Source: Mycolicibacterium chubuense
Lineage (GTDB): Bacteria > Actinomycetota > Actinomycetes > Mycobacteriales > Mycobacteriaceae
Length of the DNA stretch: 64,000 nt
NCBI RefSeq assembly: GCF_001044255.1
Contig: NZ_JYNX01000033.1
Span: 31,860-95,859 of the forward strand
Reading direction: 5' to 3'
This document shows, in pieces, positions 15,353-23,647 of the stretch (within the stretch, counting starts at the first letter, position 1; each line of letters begins with the position of its first letter). Made by a program: the position numbers and the translations under genes. The notes under the pieces are model-generated. The model saw nothing but the letters and a program-made list of their open reading frames with translations. It made no database searches and was not told the origin of the DNA.

Positions 15353-16453
15353 GTGATCGATCTCAACGACGGCACGCAGACAGTCAGTGTCCCCGTGATC
15401 GATGCCAGCGTGCACATCTTCTTCGGGTCGAACAAGGACCTGCGGAAGAACTTCCTCCGCGAACCGTTCAGCAGCCGCGGCTTTCCCGATTACGAGATGG
15501 ACTGGTACGGCGCGCCGGGCGGCGAGTACGCCAAGGGCACGCAGGGCGCTGACGGACAGTACCCGGGCTCCGATGTCGCCACCGTCGCCGAGCACCTGTT
15601 CACCGACCGCGGGGTCGACGTCGCCGTGCTGCACCCGATGACGCGGGGCATCATGCCCGACCGGCATCTCGGCACCGCGATCGCGGCAGCGCACAACGAG
15701 ATGATGGTGACGCGGTGGCTGGAGCACGACGAGTACGGTGCCAGGTTCCGTGGCACGATCCGGGTGAATCCGGACGACATCACCGGCGCACTGCGCGAGA
15801 TCGAGAAGTACCGCGATCATCCGCGTGTCGTGCAGATCGGCATCCCCCTGCAGTCGCGAGAACTGTACGGAAAGCCGCAGTACTGGCCGCTCTGGGAGGC
15901 CGCCGTCGACGCAGGGCTACCGGTGGCGGTGCACATCGAGGTCGGTAACGGGATCATGTTGTCCCCCACACCGTCTGGAGCAGCGCGCACCTACGAGCAG
16001 TACCTCGGTTTCATGTCGCTCAACTACCTGTATCACCTGATGAACATGATCGCCGAAGGCGTGTTCGAGCGATACGACGGCCTGAAGATGGTGTGGGCCG
16101 ACGGGGCGGCGGACATGCTGACGCCGTTCATGTGGCGGATGGACTGCTTCGGCCGCCCCCATCTCGAGCAGACCCCCTGGGCGCCGAAGATGCCGAGTGA
16201 CTACCTGTCCGAGCACACGTATTTCATCTCCAGCGGTCTGGACGGCCCCGGTGACGTCGAGTACGCCGGCGAGTGGCTCGACTTCACCGGCAAGGACCGG
16301 ATGACGATGTTCGGCTCCAGCTACCCGCACTGGAACATGCACCAGCCGACGTCCGCGTCGGCCTTGACCGGCGAACAACGGATGCGGCTCTGCTGGCGCA
16401 ATGCCGCCGAGCTGTACGGCATCGACATCACAGCCGACGCGCTCGCGCAGTAG
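15353..16453 (+). CDS. Amidohydrolase-2 (ACMSD-like) family protein, degenerate metal site
   Basis: 366 residues from a GTG at 15353. The TIM-barrel metal-dependent hydrolase family (Amidohydro_2) is recognisable by the N-terminal VIDASVH and C-terminal SSYPHW. In the three other members in this window the corresponding motifs are D-x-H and DYPH. Here the first Asp is Ser19 and the last is Ser323, so metal binding is probably weakened. Family members decarboxylate or hydrolyse C-C bonds in ring-cleavage products. The intact paralogue follows 26 bp downstream, which suggests the two chains assemble together (inference). Confidence 0.88.
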   Translation: MIDLNDGTQTVSVPVIDASVHIFFGSNKDLRKNFLREPFSSRGFPDYEMDWYGAPGGEYAKGTQGADGQYPGSDVATVAEHLFTDRGVDVAVLHPMTRGIMPDRHLGTAIAAAHNEMMVTRWLEHDEYGARFRGTIRVNPDDITGALREIEKYRDHPRVVQIGIPLQSRELYGKPQYWPLWEAAVDAGLPVAVHIEVGNGIMLSPTPSGAARTYEQYLGFMSLNYLYHLMNMIAEGVFERYDGLKMVWADGAADMLTPFMWRMDCFGRPHLEQTPWAPKMPSDYLSEHTYFISSGLDGPGDVEYAGEWLDFTGKDRMTMFGSSYPHWNMHQPTSASALTGEQRMRLCWRNAAELYGIDITADALAQ

Positions 16454-16479
16454 GCAGTGGCAGGACAAGGAGGCTTCCC

Positions 16480-17634
16480 ATGACGGTAACGGCCGGCACG
16501 CAGGCCCGGGACCGCGTCCCCCCGACCGAACGCATCGCCGTGCGGTGCGTCGACTCCGACGTGCACCCGATGCCGCGCCGCGGGGAGCTCGTCGACTACA
16601 TCCCCGAGCCCTGGCGCAGCCGGTACTTCCTGTCCCACCCGCGCGGGGAAGCGATCTATTACGACGCCCCCGACTATGCGCACTCCTACGCGATGCGGGT
16701 GGACTCTTTCCCGCCCGACGGGGAGTTCGCCTGCAGCGACCCTGATCTGGCGCTCAAGCAGCTGATCATGGAGGCCGGCTCGGATATCGCGATCCTCGAG
16801 CCGACGCATGGCGAGATGCGGCTGCCCGAGGCCACCCACGCCATGTGCGTGGCCACCAACCAGTGGCTGGCCAACCACTGGCTGGACCCGCACAACAACT
16901 GGCACGAGCGGTGGCGCGGTTCGATCTGCGTCGCGATCGAGGAGCCGGCGCTGGCCGCCGCGGAGATCGAGAAGTGGGCCGGCCACCCCTACATGGCGCA
17001 GGTCCTGATCAAGGCGGAGCCGCGCCCGTCGTGGGGAGATCCGCGCTACGACGCGATCTGGGCCACCGCGGTCAAACACGACATCACCGTCAGCTGCCAC
17101 CTGTCTCGCGGCTACTACGAGACGCTGCCGTTCCCGCCGGTCGGTATCCCGAGCTACAACCACGATTTCATGGTCACCTACTCGCTTCTGGCGGCCAACC
17201 AGGTGATGAGCCTGATCTTCGACGGTGTGTTCGACCGGTTCCCCACGCTGCGCATCGTGTTCGTCGAGCACGCCTTCACGTGGATCCTGCCGCTGATGTG
17301 GCGGATGGACGCGATCTACGAGAAGCGCAAGCGCTGGGTCGACATCAAACGCAAGCCCAGTGAGTACGTGAAGGACCACATCAAGTTCACCACCCAGCCG
17401 CTGGACTATCCCGAGGACAAGACGGAACTCACCCGGGCGCTGGAGTGGATGGAGTGCGAGAAGATCCTGCTGTTCTCCAGCGACTATCCGCACTGGACGT
17501 TCGACGATCCGCGCTGGCTGGTCAAACACCTGCCCGAGCACGCCCGCGAAGCGGTGATGTTCCGCAACGGCATCGCGACCTACAAGCTGCCGGACACGGT
17601 GCCGGTGCTCGAGGGCCAGGTTCGGGTCTTCTAG
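16480..17634 (+). CDS. Amidohydrolase-2 (ACMSD-like) metal-dependent hydrolase
   Basis: 384 residues; the ATG at 16480 follows AAGGAGG. Metal-binding signatures look intact: Asp27-x-His29 (DSDVHPM) near the N-terminus, the barrel histidine in TVSCHLSRG, a VFVEHAF strand, and Asp335 in SSDYPHW. The family includes decarboxylases and C-C hydrolases of aromatic and alicyclic catabolism (ACMSD, LigW/LigY-like). Its stop abuts the GTG of the Rieske gene, so the two are coupled. The substrate is unknown; a partnership with the degenerate upstream paralogue is likely. Confidence 0.9.
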   Translation: MTVTAGTQARDRVPPTERIAVRCVDSDVHPMPRRGELVDYIPEPWRSRYFLSHPRGEAIYYDAPDYAHSYAMRVDSFPPDGEFACSDPDLALKQLIMEAGSDIAILEPTHGEMRLPEATHAMCVATNQWLANHWLDPHNNWHERWRGSICVAIEEPALAAAEIEKWAGHPYMAQVLIKAEPRPSWGDPRYDAIWATAVKHDITVSCHLSRGYYETLPFPPVGIPSYNHDFMVTYSLLAANQVMSLIFDGVFDRFPTLRIVFVEHAFTWILPLMWRMDAIYEKRKRWVDIKRKPSEYVKDHIKFTTQPLDYPEDKTELTRALEWMECEKILLFSSDYPHWTFDDPRWLVKHLPEHAREAVMFRNGIATYKLPDTVPVLEGQVRVF

Positions 17635-18027
17635 GTGACCGAGGCACAGAAATCGCCCCGGCTGGCCCAGGGGCGTGAACACGTGGTCGCGACCGTCGAC
17701 GAGATCCCACCCGGCACACACAAGCTCGTGCCGATCGGCCGTCACGGGGTGGGCGTCTACAACGTCAAGGGCACCTTCTACGCGATTGCCAACTACTGTC
17801 CGCACGAAGGCGGTCCGCTGTGCTCCGGTCGGGCACGGGGCCGCACGATCGTCGACGAGGACGTGCCCGGTGACGCCGTGATGGTCCGCGACAAGGAGTT
17901 CATCTACTGCCCCTGGCACCAGTGGGGTTTCGAGCTCGCGACCGGCACCACGGCGGTCAAACCCGAGTGGAGCATCCGCACCTATCCGGTACGGGTGGTC
18001 GGTAACGATGTGCTGGTGCAGGCATGA
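17635..18027 (+). CDS. Small Rieske 2Fe-2S protein
   Basis: 130 residues, one Rieske domain. Cluster ligands are Cys55-x-His57 (YCPHEGG) and Cys92-x2-His95 (CPWHQWGF), the standard pair. There is no catalytic oxygenase domain, so this is a Rieske-type ferredoxin or an electron-transfer subunit. It may serve a P450 or the Rieske oxygenase at 42669. GTG start directly after the amidohydrolase TAG; its end overlaps the following alpha/beta hydrolase by 4 bp. A 17-residue insertion between the ligand pairs (RARGRTIVDEDVPGDAV) is longer than in most Rieske ferredoxins. Confidence 0.93.
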   Translation: MTEAQKSPRLAQGREHVVATVDEIPPGTHKLVPIGRHGVGVYNVKGTFYAIANYCPHEGGPLCSGRARGRTIVDEDVPGDAVMVRDKEFIYCPWHQWGFELATGTTAVKPEWSIRTYPVRVVGNDVLVQA

Positions 18028-18935
18028 CGGCCCCCGAGGCGATCGGGCCGACACTCAAGCGCGGCGAGAAGCTCTTGGAGGTCAACGGCGGCCGCGTCGT
18101 CTACGAAATACTCGGCAAGCAGGGTGATTTCATCGCATTGACCCCGGGTGGACGGTTCAGCAAGGACATCGAGGGGCTGCGGCCGCTGGCGCAAGCGCTG
18201 GTGAAAGGTGGGTACCGCGTGCTGCTGTGGGACCGGCCCAACTGCGGCAAGTCCGACGTGCAGTTCTACGGACAGAGTGAGTCCCACATGCGCGCTGAGA
18301 CCCTGCACGCCCTGATCACCGGCCTGGGCATCGGACCGTGCATCCTGGCCGGCGGATCCGGGGGTGCCCGCGACTCGATGCTGACCGCGATGCTGTACCC
18401 GGAGATCGTCCGGAAACTCGTGGTGTGGAACATCGTCGGCGGCATCTACGGCACGTTCGTCCTCGGTTCCTACTACATCGTGCCCAGCATCCTCGCGGTG
18501 CGCGGCACCGGGATGCGCGGAGTGGCCCAGGTCGGCGAGTGGAAGGAACGGATCGCCGAGAACCCCGCGAACAGGGAGCGCCTGCTGTCCTTCGACGCCG
18601 ACGACTTCCTCACGCTGATGTTGCGCTGGCTCAACGCGTTCGTCTCGAAGCCGGGGCAGACGATCCCGGGCGTCGACGACGAGATGTTCGACAACATCGG
18701 AGTCCCGACGCTGATCATCCGCGGCGGCGAGAACGACATGGACCACCCCAAGCGCACCTCACTGGAGGTCAGCTGCCTGATCAAGGGCTCGACGCTGATC
18801 GACCCGCCCTGGCCCGAGGATGCCTGGGAGCGCGCCGCCGAGGCGCGCGCGTCAGGAAAAGTGAAGCGCTTCAACATGTTCGACACCTGGGTGCAGGCCG
18901 CACCCGCGATCCTCGACTTTCTGGGGCGCCGATGA
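18024..18935 (+). CDS. Alpha/beta-hydrolase fold protein
   Basis: 303 residues. The nucleophile elbow is GGSGGAR with Ser112. The preceding strand LLWDRPNCGKSD and the later LIIRGGENDMDHP are at the usual places for the oxyanion-hole and acid regions. A clear catalytic His near the C-terminus is not evident; His in NDMDHP is an alternative. In aromatic and steroid pathways such enzymes hydrolyse C-C bonds of meta-cleavage products or lactones, and this one follows two amidohydrolases and a Rieske protein. It could also be an esterase. Overlaps the Rieske gene by 4 bp. Confidence 0.88.
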   Translation: MTAPEAIGPTLKRGEKLLEVNGGRVVYEILGKQGDFIALTPGGRFSKDIEGLRPLAQALVKGGYRVLLWDRPNCGKSDVQFYGQSESHMRAETLHALITGLGIGPCILAGGSGGARDSMLTAMLYPEIVRKLVVWNIVGGIYGTFVLGSYYIVPSILAVRGTGMRGVAQVGEWKERIAENPANRERLLSFDADDFLTLMLRWLNAFVSKPGQTIPGVDDEMFDNIGVPTLIIRGGENDMDHPKRTSLEVSCLIKGSTLIDPPWPEDAWERAAEARASGKVKRFNMFDTWVQAAPAILDFLGRR

Positions 18936-18943
18936 CGGCGCGC

Positions 18944-19420
18944 TCAGTCCGTCGCGACGATGTGAACCTCGCAGTTGGTCGAGGCCTCCAGGGCCGTGTG
19001 GAGGCGGCTCTCGGGGACACGCACCAGGTCGGCCTGGCGCAGCGTCACCGTGAGGATGTCCCACCCGTCGGTGCCTGGTTGACGGTCGAGGTGGCCTGTC
19101 ACCCCGAAGCCGGCCAGCACTCCGTGGGCGTCCTCGTCGGTGCCGTGGCTGACGAACGTCAGCACCCCGGCCACCGGCTCGGTGCCGAAGGCCTGCGCGC
19201 ACAGAGCGATTCCCGTCGCGTGCAGAGTGGCCGCATCAGTGCCCGTCATCAGGATCTCCACTTCGCGGCGTCTCGGCGGCAGACCGGCGAGGTCGTTGCC
19301 GATCACCTGCAGCCCCGCCGAGTCGGCGAGTTCGGTCAGTGCGGCCATCCCGGAGCGCAATTGCTCGGCCGAGAGGTTCCCGTCCGGATCGACTCCGATC
19401 CGGACCACCGCCGTTCGCAT
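18944..19420 (-). CDS. Hypothetical protein, 158 residues
   Basis: Not recognised. It reads on the minus strand between two plus-strand genes, with a good start MRTAVVRIGVDPDG. It is soluble, with no membrane segment. The N-terminal half looks like a compact alpha/beta domain (LQVIGNDLAGLPPRRREVEILM). The protein interrupts an otherwise plus-strand cluster, and only 35 bp separate it from the NuoF-like gene, so they share a divergent promoter. It could bind a small ligand, but nothing in the sequence proves that. Confidence 0.7.
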   Translation of the reverse strand: MRTAVVRIGVDPDGNLSAEQLRSGMAALTELADSAGLQVIGNDLAGLPPRRREVEILMTGTDAATLHATGIALCAQAFGTEPVAGVLTFVSHGTDEDAHGVLAGFGVTGHLDRQPGTDGWDILTVTLRQADLVRVPESRLHTALEASTNCEVHIVATD

Positions 19421-19455
19421 GAGCCGAAGCCTAGCCGGGCGTGCAGGAGGTGTGG

Positions 19456-20748
19456 ATGAGCACGGCGATGAACACCGATCTCACGGTCGCCGCATGGCCC
19501 GGTCTGACGCCGCGGCTGCTGCGGGCCGCGGCGGGTCGGGAGACGCTCGACGAGTACCGCGGCGCGGGCGGCTATCAGGCAATCGGTGATCCCGCCGCAC
19601 TGCTCGACGAGATCGACCGTGCCGGCGTGCTGGGCCGCGGCGGCGCCGCCTTCCCGATGGCGGCGAAGCTGACGACGGTCCGTGATGCGTCGCTGCGGGG
19701 TCGCGACACGGTGCTGGTGGCCAACGGCGAGGAAGGCGAGCCGGCGTCGGTCAAGGACCGCTGGCTGCTGCGGCACCGGCCGCACCTGGTGCTCGACGGG
19801 TTGCGGTTGGCCGCAAACATCATCGGCGCCCGGCACGCTCACGTGTATGTCTCGGATCGTGCAGGCGCACAGTCCGTCTCGGATGCACTCGACGAGGTGG
19901 GCGCCGACGGACTCGGCGGAGTGACCGTCGGGGTGCGTACGGTCGAGCCCGGTTACGTCGCCGGCGAGGAGACCGCCGCGGTACGGGCGATCAACGGCGG
20001 TCCGGCCAAACCGACGGACAAGCCGCCGCGTCCCTACGAGCAGGGCGTCGGCGGTCTGCCCACGGCGGTCAGCAACGTCGAGACGCTCGCGAACCTGCCG
20101 TTCGTCGCGATGCACGGCGCGAGCGCGTACCGGGAACAGGGCACCCAGCGCTCCCCCGGCACCTTCCTGGCGACGCTGACCGGCGGCGGCCGCGGACCGG
20201 GACTCTACGAACTCCCGTTCGGCATCCCGATGGCGGAGGTGCTGGAGCGGCACGGCATACCGCACGATCGAGTGCGCGGAGCTCTGATGGGCGGCTATTT
20301 CGCCGGCCTGCTCGACCGGCGGGTGCTCGACTGCACGGCGGATCACGACTCGCTGCGCGCACAGGGCAGCGGCCTGGGCTGCGGCGCGGTGTCGGTGCTC
20401 ATCGACGAATGCCCCGTGGCGGTCGGGGCGGCTGTTCTCGCGTACTACGACAGGGAGAACGCCGGGCAGTGCGGGTCGTGCTTCAACGGCACCGCCGCGA
20501 TGGCCGCCGCGGCGACGGCGCTGCGCGACGGGACGGCCGGCGTCGAGGATCTCGAGCGCCTCGAGCGATGGTCGGTGGTGCTGCGGGGTCGGGGCGCCTG
20601 CGCGACGCTGGATGCGGCCACCAACATCGCTGCGAGCCTGCTGGCGATGTTCGGGGATGACGTCGCGCGACATCTCGACGGTCGCTGCCCGGACTGCGCT
20701 GCGGCGGCCTACACCGCACGGCGCCCCTTCGAGGTGGAGTCACTGTGA
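19456..20748 (+). CDS. NuoF-like NADH-binding flavoprotein (51-kDa subunit family)
   Basis: 430 residues from the ATG behind CAGGAGG. The complex I 51-kDa family is seen in GRGGAAFP (60-67), the FMN/NADH motif NGEEGEP (91-97), the loop GYVAGEETA, and the SLBB-like region. In NuoF the N3 4Fe-4S cluster uses CxxCxxC and a distant Cys. Here CGSCFNG keeps Cys339 and Cys342, the third position is not Cys, Cys382 (GACATLD) fits the distant ligand, and Cys411/Cys414 form an extra pair. It has no other Nuo partner nearby but overlaps a 3Fe-4S ferredoxin gene, so it may be an NADH:ferredoxin reductase for the P450s (inference). Confidence 0.85.
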   Translation: MSTAMNTDLTVAAWPGLTPRLLRAAAGRETLDEYRGAGGYQAIGDPAALLDEIDRAGVLGRGGAAFPMAAKLTTVRDASLRGRDTVLVANGEEGEPASVKDRWLLRHRPHLVLDGLRLAANIIGARHAHVYVSDRAGAQSVSDALDEVGADGLGGVTVGVRTVEPGYVAGEETAAVRAINGGPAKPTDKPPRPYEQGVGGLPTAVSNVETLANLPFVAMHGASAYREQGTQRSPGTFLATLTGGGRGPGLYELPFGIPMAEVLERHGIPHDRVRGALMGGYFAGLLDRRVLDCTADHDSLRAQGSGLGCGAVSVLIDECPVAVGAAVLAYYDRENAGQCGSCFNGTAAMAAAATALRDGTAGVEDLERLERWSVVLRGRGACATLDAATNIAASLLAMFGDDVARHLDGRCPDCAAAAYTARRPFEVESL

Positions 20749-21050
20749 CGGACAGACTGCGGATCAAGCTCGACCGGACCCTGTGCGACGGATTCGGCAT
20801 CTGTGCCAGGCACGCACCGGAGTACTTCTCGCTCGACGACTGGGGTTACGCGGTGCTCGTCGGTGACGGTGACATCCCCGAGTCCGATCGGGACGCGGTT
20901 CAGCGCGCGCTGATGGACTGTCCCGTGCACGCCATCATGGAGCTCACCGAGCGCCGACCGGATGACGCGCACATCGCCGAGGTGAGCGAGCCCGATCTGG
21001 AGCACCTGAAGGTGGGAGACAACGAGGCGGAGTGGGGCTTCACCCGATGA
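20745..21050 (+). CDS. 3Fe-4S ferredoxin with C-terminal extension
   Basis: 101 residues, longer than the 63-66-residue ferredoxins nearby. Cluster ligands are Cys14, Cys20 (CDGFGIC) and Cys59-Pro, a 3Fe-4S pattern. About 40 acidic residues follow the cluster domain and could dock the NuoF-like protein, whose gene it overlaps by 4 bp (GTGA). The coupling makes it the likely direct electron acceptor of that flavoprotein. The TGA is embedded in the first unit of the 32-bp tandem repeat. Confidence 0.9.
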   Translation: MTDRLRIKLDRTLCDGFGICARHAPEYFSLDDWGYAVLVGDGDIPESDRDAVQRALMDCPVHAIMELTERRPDDAHIAEVSEPDLEHLKVGDNEAEWGFTR

Positions 21051-21109
21051 GCGCTCGCGCGAAGAGGCGAGGGCACCGATGAGCGCTCGCGCGAAGAGGC
21101 GAGGATACC
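21046..21109 (+). repeat. Two tandem 32-bp units carrying ATG and Shine-Dalgarno
   Basis: Units 21046-21077 and 21078-21109 differ at only two positions (GGGCACC versus GGATACC). Each starts GATGAGCG, the beginning of the next gene, and ends with a purine-rich GAGGCGAGG ribosome-binding segment. The third GATGAGCG at 21110 is the real start of the aldolase-like gene. The ATG in unit 1 overlaps the ferredoxin stop, which suggests an ancestral ATGA overlap later expanded by duplication. Confidence 0.9.
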
Positions 21110-21110
21110 G

Positions 21111-22766
21111 ATGAGCGGTGACACCCGGATGCCGTTGCCGCAGTTGACGTTCGACAACGAGTTCTTCTGGACCTCTGGCGCCGATGGGGTTCTGCGAGTT
21201 CAGCAGTGCCGGGCCTGCTCGGCGTTGATACACCCACCGCAGCCGGTGTGCCGTTACTGTCGCGGTCGAGATATGGGAGTGCGTGCGGTCTCGGGTACGG
21301 CAGTGCTGTCGGCCTTCACCGTCAACCATCGCTTCAGCATTCCGGGGCTGGCGGCGCCGTACGTCGTCGCGCAGGTGGCACTGATGGAAGATCCTCGGAT
21401 CCGGTTGACCACCAACATCATCGACGCTTCCGCCGACGAGCTCGAGATCGGCCAGCTGGTCGAGGTGGTGTTCGAGCAGAACGCCGACGTCTACCTGCCC
21501 CTGTTCCGGCCGGTGTCCCCGAAGCGGTTCGGCACGGAGCCGGCCGACGAGATCGCGCCGGCGGATTTCGGTTCCCACGTCCGGCCGATGGCGCGCACGG
21601 AGAAGTTCGAGGACAAGTCGGCGATCACCGGCATCGGTGCGTCACGGCTGGGCCGGCGGCTGATGGTCGCGCCGCTGTCGCTGACGATCGAGGCCTGTGA
21701 AGCGGCCGTCGCCGATGCCGGGCTGACCTTCGCCGACATCGACGGCCTGTCGACCTATCCGGGACTGGACGTCGCAGGTATGGGTGAGGGTGGAGTCACC
21801 AAACTCGAAGGGGCGCTGGGCCTGCGGCCGACGTGGATCAACGGCGGCATGGACACCTTCGGGCCGGGCGGTTCGGTGATCGCTGCGATGATGGCCGTCG
21901 CCACCGGGATGGCTCGGCATGTGCTGTGCTTCCGCACCCTGTGGGAGGCGACGTTCGGGCAGTTGGTGAGGGAGGGCCGGCTCACGCCGCCCGGCGGTGC
22001 GCGTACCGACAGCTGGCAGATGCCGTTCGGCGCGGTGTCAGCCGCACACACACTGGCCCTCAACGCGCAGCGGCATTTTCACCGCTACGGCACCACCCGG
22101 GAGACGCTCGGCTGGATCGCGTTGAACCAGCGCGCGAATGCCGCGCTGAATCCGACCGCCATCTACCGGGATCCGATGACGATGGAGGACTATCTAGGCG
22201 CCCGGATGATCACCACGCCATTCGGGCTCTACGACTGCGACGTGCCGTGTGACGGCGCGGTAGCGGTCGTCGTCTCCGCCGTCGACACCGTCGCCGACCG
22301 GCCGAAGCCACCCGTGTTCGTCGAGGCGGTGGGCACCCAGATCATCGAGCGCACCGACTGGGACCAGACCACGCTGACCCACGAGCCGCAGGTGCTCGGT
22401 CAGGCGGCACACCTGTGGACCCGGACATCGTTGCGACCGGCCCACGTCGACGTCGCCGAGTTGTACGACGGCTTCACGTTCAACTGCCTGTCCTGGCTGG
22501 AGGCGCTGGGGTTCTGCGGTATCGGCGAGGCCAGGGACTTCCTCGACGGCGGATCGGCGATCGCCCGCGACGGCGCCATCCCGCTGAACACGCACGGCGG
22601 CCAGCTCTCCCATGGACGCACGCATGGCATGGGGCTGGTGCACGAGGCGGTGACACAGCTGCGCGGCGAGGCCGGCGAGCGTCAGGTCGACGACGCCCGG
22701 GTCGCAGTGGTCAGCAGCGGCGGGCTGACGCCCAGCGGGGTCATGCTGCTGCGGGCGGGCTCGTGA
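21111..22766 (+). CDS. DUF35-thiolase fusion, predicted retro-aldolase
   Basis: 551 residues. The N-terminus is a complete DUF35 module: zinc-ribbon Cys33, Cys36, Cys47 and Cys50, then an OB-fold (about 55-130). From about residue 170 it continues as a thiolase-like lipid-transfer domain. By eye alignment to the thiolase at 4272 the nucleophile Cys is Thr in MDTFGPGG and the catalytic GHP His is Arg in HGRTHG, so it cannot be an ordinary thiolase. DUF35-Ltp2 complexes (ChsH2-Ltp2) perform retro-aldol cleavage of sterol side chains without these residues; this looks like a one-chain version. Its stop overlaps the next hydrolase start (GTGA). Confidence 0.87.
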   Translation: MSGDTRMPLPQLTFDNEFFWTSGADGVLRVQQCRACSALIHPPQPVCRYCRGRDMGVRAVSGTAVLSAFTVNHRFSIPGLAAPYVVAQVALMEDPRIRLTTNIIDASADELEIGQLVEVVFEQNADVYLPLFRPVSPKRFGTEPADEIAPADFGSHVRPMARTEKFEDKSAITGIGASRLGRRLMVAPLSLTIEACEAAVADAGLTFADIDGLSTYPGLDVAGMGEGGVTKLEGALGLRPTWINGGMDTFGPGGSVIAAMMAVATGMARHVLCFRTLWEATFGQLVREGRLTPPGGARTDSWQMPFGAVSAAHTLALNAQRHFHRYGTTRETLGWIALNQRANAALNPTAIYRDPMTMEDYLGARMITTPFGLYDCDVPCDGAVAVVVSAVDTVADRPKPPVFVEAVGTQIIERTDWDQTTLTHEPQVLGQAAHLWTRTSLRPAHVDVAELYDGFTFNCLSWLEALGFCGIGEARDFLDGGSAIARDGAIPLNTHGGQLSHGRTHGMGLVHEAVTQLRGEAGERQVDDARVAVVSSGGLTPSGVMLLRAGS

Positions 22767-23647
22767 GCGCCTCCGATCCCGCCCGGCGCGTCGTCCTGGT
22801 GGACGGCGTGCCGATGTCCGGGCTCGCTGTGCAGGTGGCCGATCCCCGCGCGGTCGTCGTCGCGGTGCACGGGGGCGCGACGACGTCGGCGTATTTCGAC
22901 TGTCCGGGCCGACCCGCACTCTCCCTGCTGCGAGCCGCTGCCGCACAGGGTTTCTCGGCGATCGCCCTGGACCGGCCCGGCTACGGCGCCTCGGGTCTGT
23001 ACGCCGACGGGTTCGCCGACCCGGCGCTGCGCGTGGCCGCCGCGTCCGGCGCGGTGGACGCGATGCTCGGCGCAGCCGCGCGGGGTGCGGGACTGTTCCT
23101 GGTCGGTCATTCGGCCGGATGTGAGCTCGCGCTGCGGATGGCGACCACGCACCCGGAGGTGATCGGCGTCGAGCTCGCCGGCACCGGTGTGCACTACACC
23201 GACGCCGCCCGCGACGTCATCGACGAGGCCTCGGTGACCTCGCGACCGGCCGGGCTGCGCGACCTGCTGTGGCAGCCCACCGACCTCTATCCCCCCGAGG
23301 TGCTGACCGGTGCGTTGTCCGCGCCCGGAGCGCCCTACGAAGGTGAGGTCACGGCGAACTGGCCGCGACGCGACTTCCCGGCCACCGCCGCCCAGGTCCG
23401 CGTGCCGGTGCAGTTCAGCGTCGCCGAGCACGAAAGCGTGTGGGAATCCGGCCCGGAATCAGTCGCGGCCATCGCAGCGCTGTTCACCTCGGCACCGCGC
23501 GTGCGGATCAACGAGATGTCCAGCAGTGGGCACAACCTCAGCGTGGGGCATAACGCCGGCGAATACCACGCAAGGGTGCTGTCCTTCGCCGGAGAATGCC
23601 TCGCGACCGTTCCCGGTCGCGACCCCGACCACGTGGAGGCGAGTTGA
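22763..23647 (+). CDS. Alpha/beta-hydrolase fold protein
   Basis: 294 residues from a GTG at 22763 that overlaps the upstream stop. The nucleophile elbow is GHSAG with Ser117. The candidate catalytic His lies in SSSGHNLSVGHN near the C-terminus, and HGGATTS (36-42) could shape the oxyanion hole. It may hydrolyse a thioester or ester released by the preceding aldolase-like enzyme (inference). It ends at the ATG of the first beta-hydroxyacid dehydrogenase (TGATG overlap). Confidence 0.88.
   Translation: MSASDPARRVVLVDGVPMSGLAVQVADPRAVVVAVHGGATTSAYFDCPGRPALSLLRAAAAQGFSAIALDRPGYGASGLYADGFADPALRVAAASGAVDAMLGAAARGAGLFLVGHSAGCELALRMATTHPEVIGVELAGTGVHYTDAARDVIDEASVTSRPAGLRDLLWQPTDLYPPEVLTGALSAPGAPYEGEVTANWPRRDFPATAAQVRVPVQFSVAEHESVWESGPESVAAIAALFTSAPRVRINEMSSSGHNLSVGHNAGEYHARVLSFAGECLATVPGRDPDHVEAS

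Noticed and set aside
19456-20748. Part of a complex I (nuo) operon
   Set aside because: No other nuo subunit is nearby, the cluster-binding motif is altered, and the next gene is a P450-type ferredoxin.
21046-21120. CRISPR-like array
   Set aside because: Only two adjacent 32-bp units without spacers, explained as tandem duplication at a gene start.
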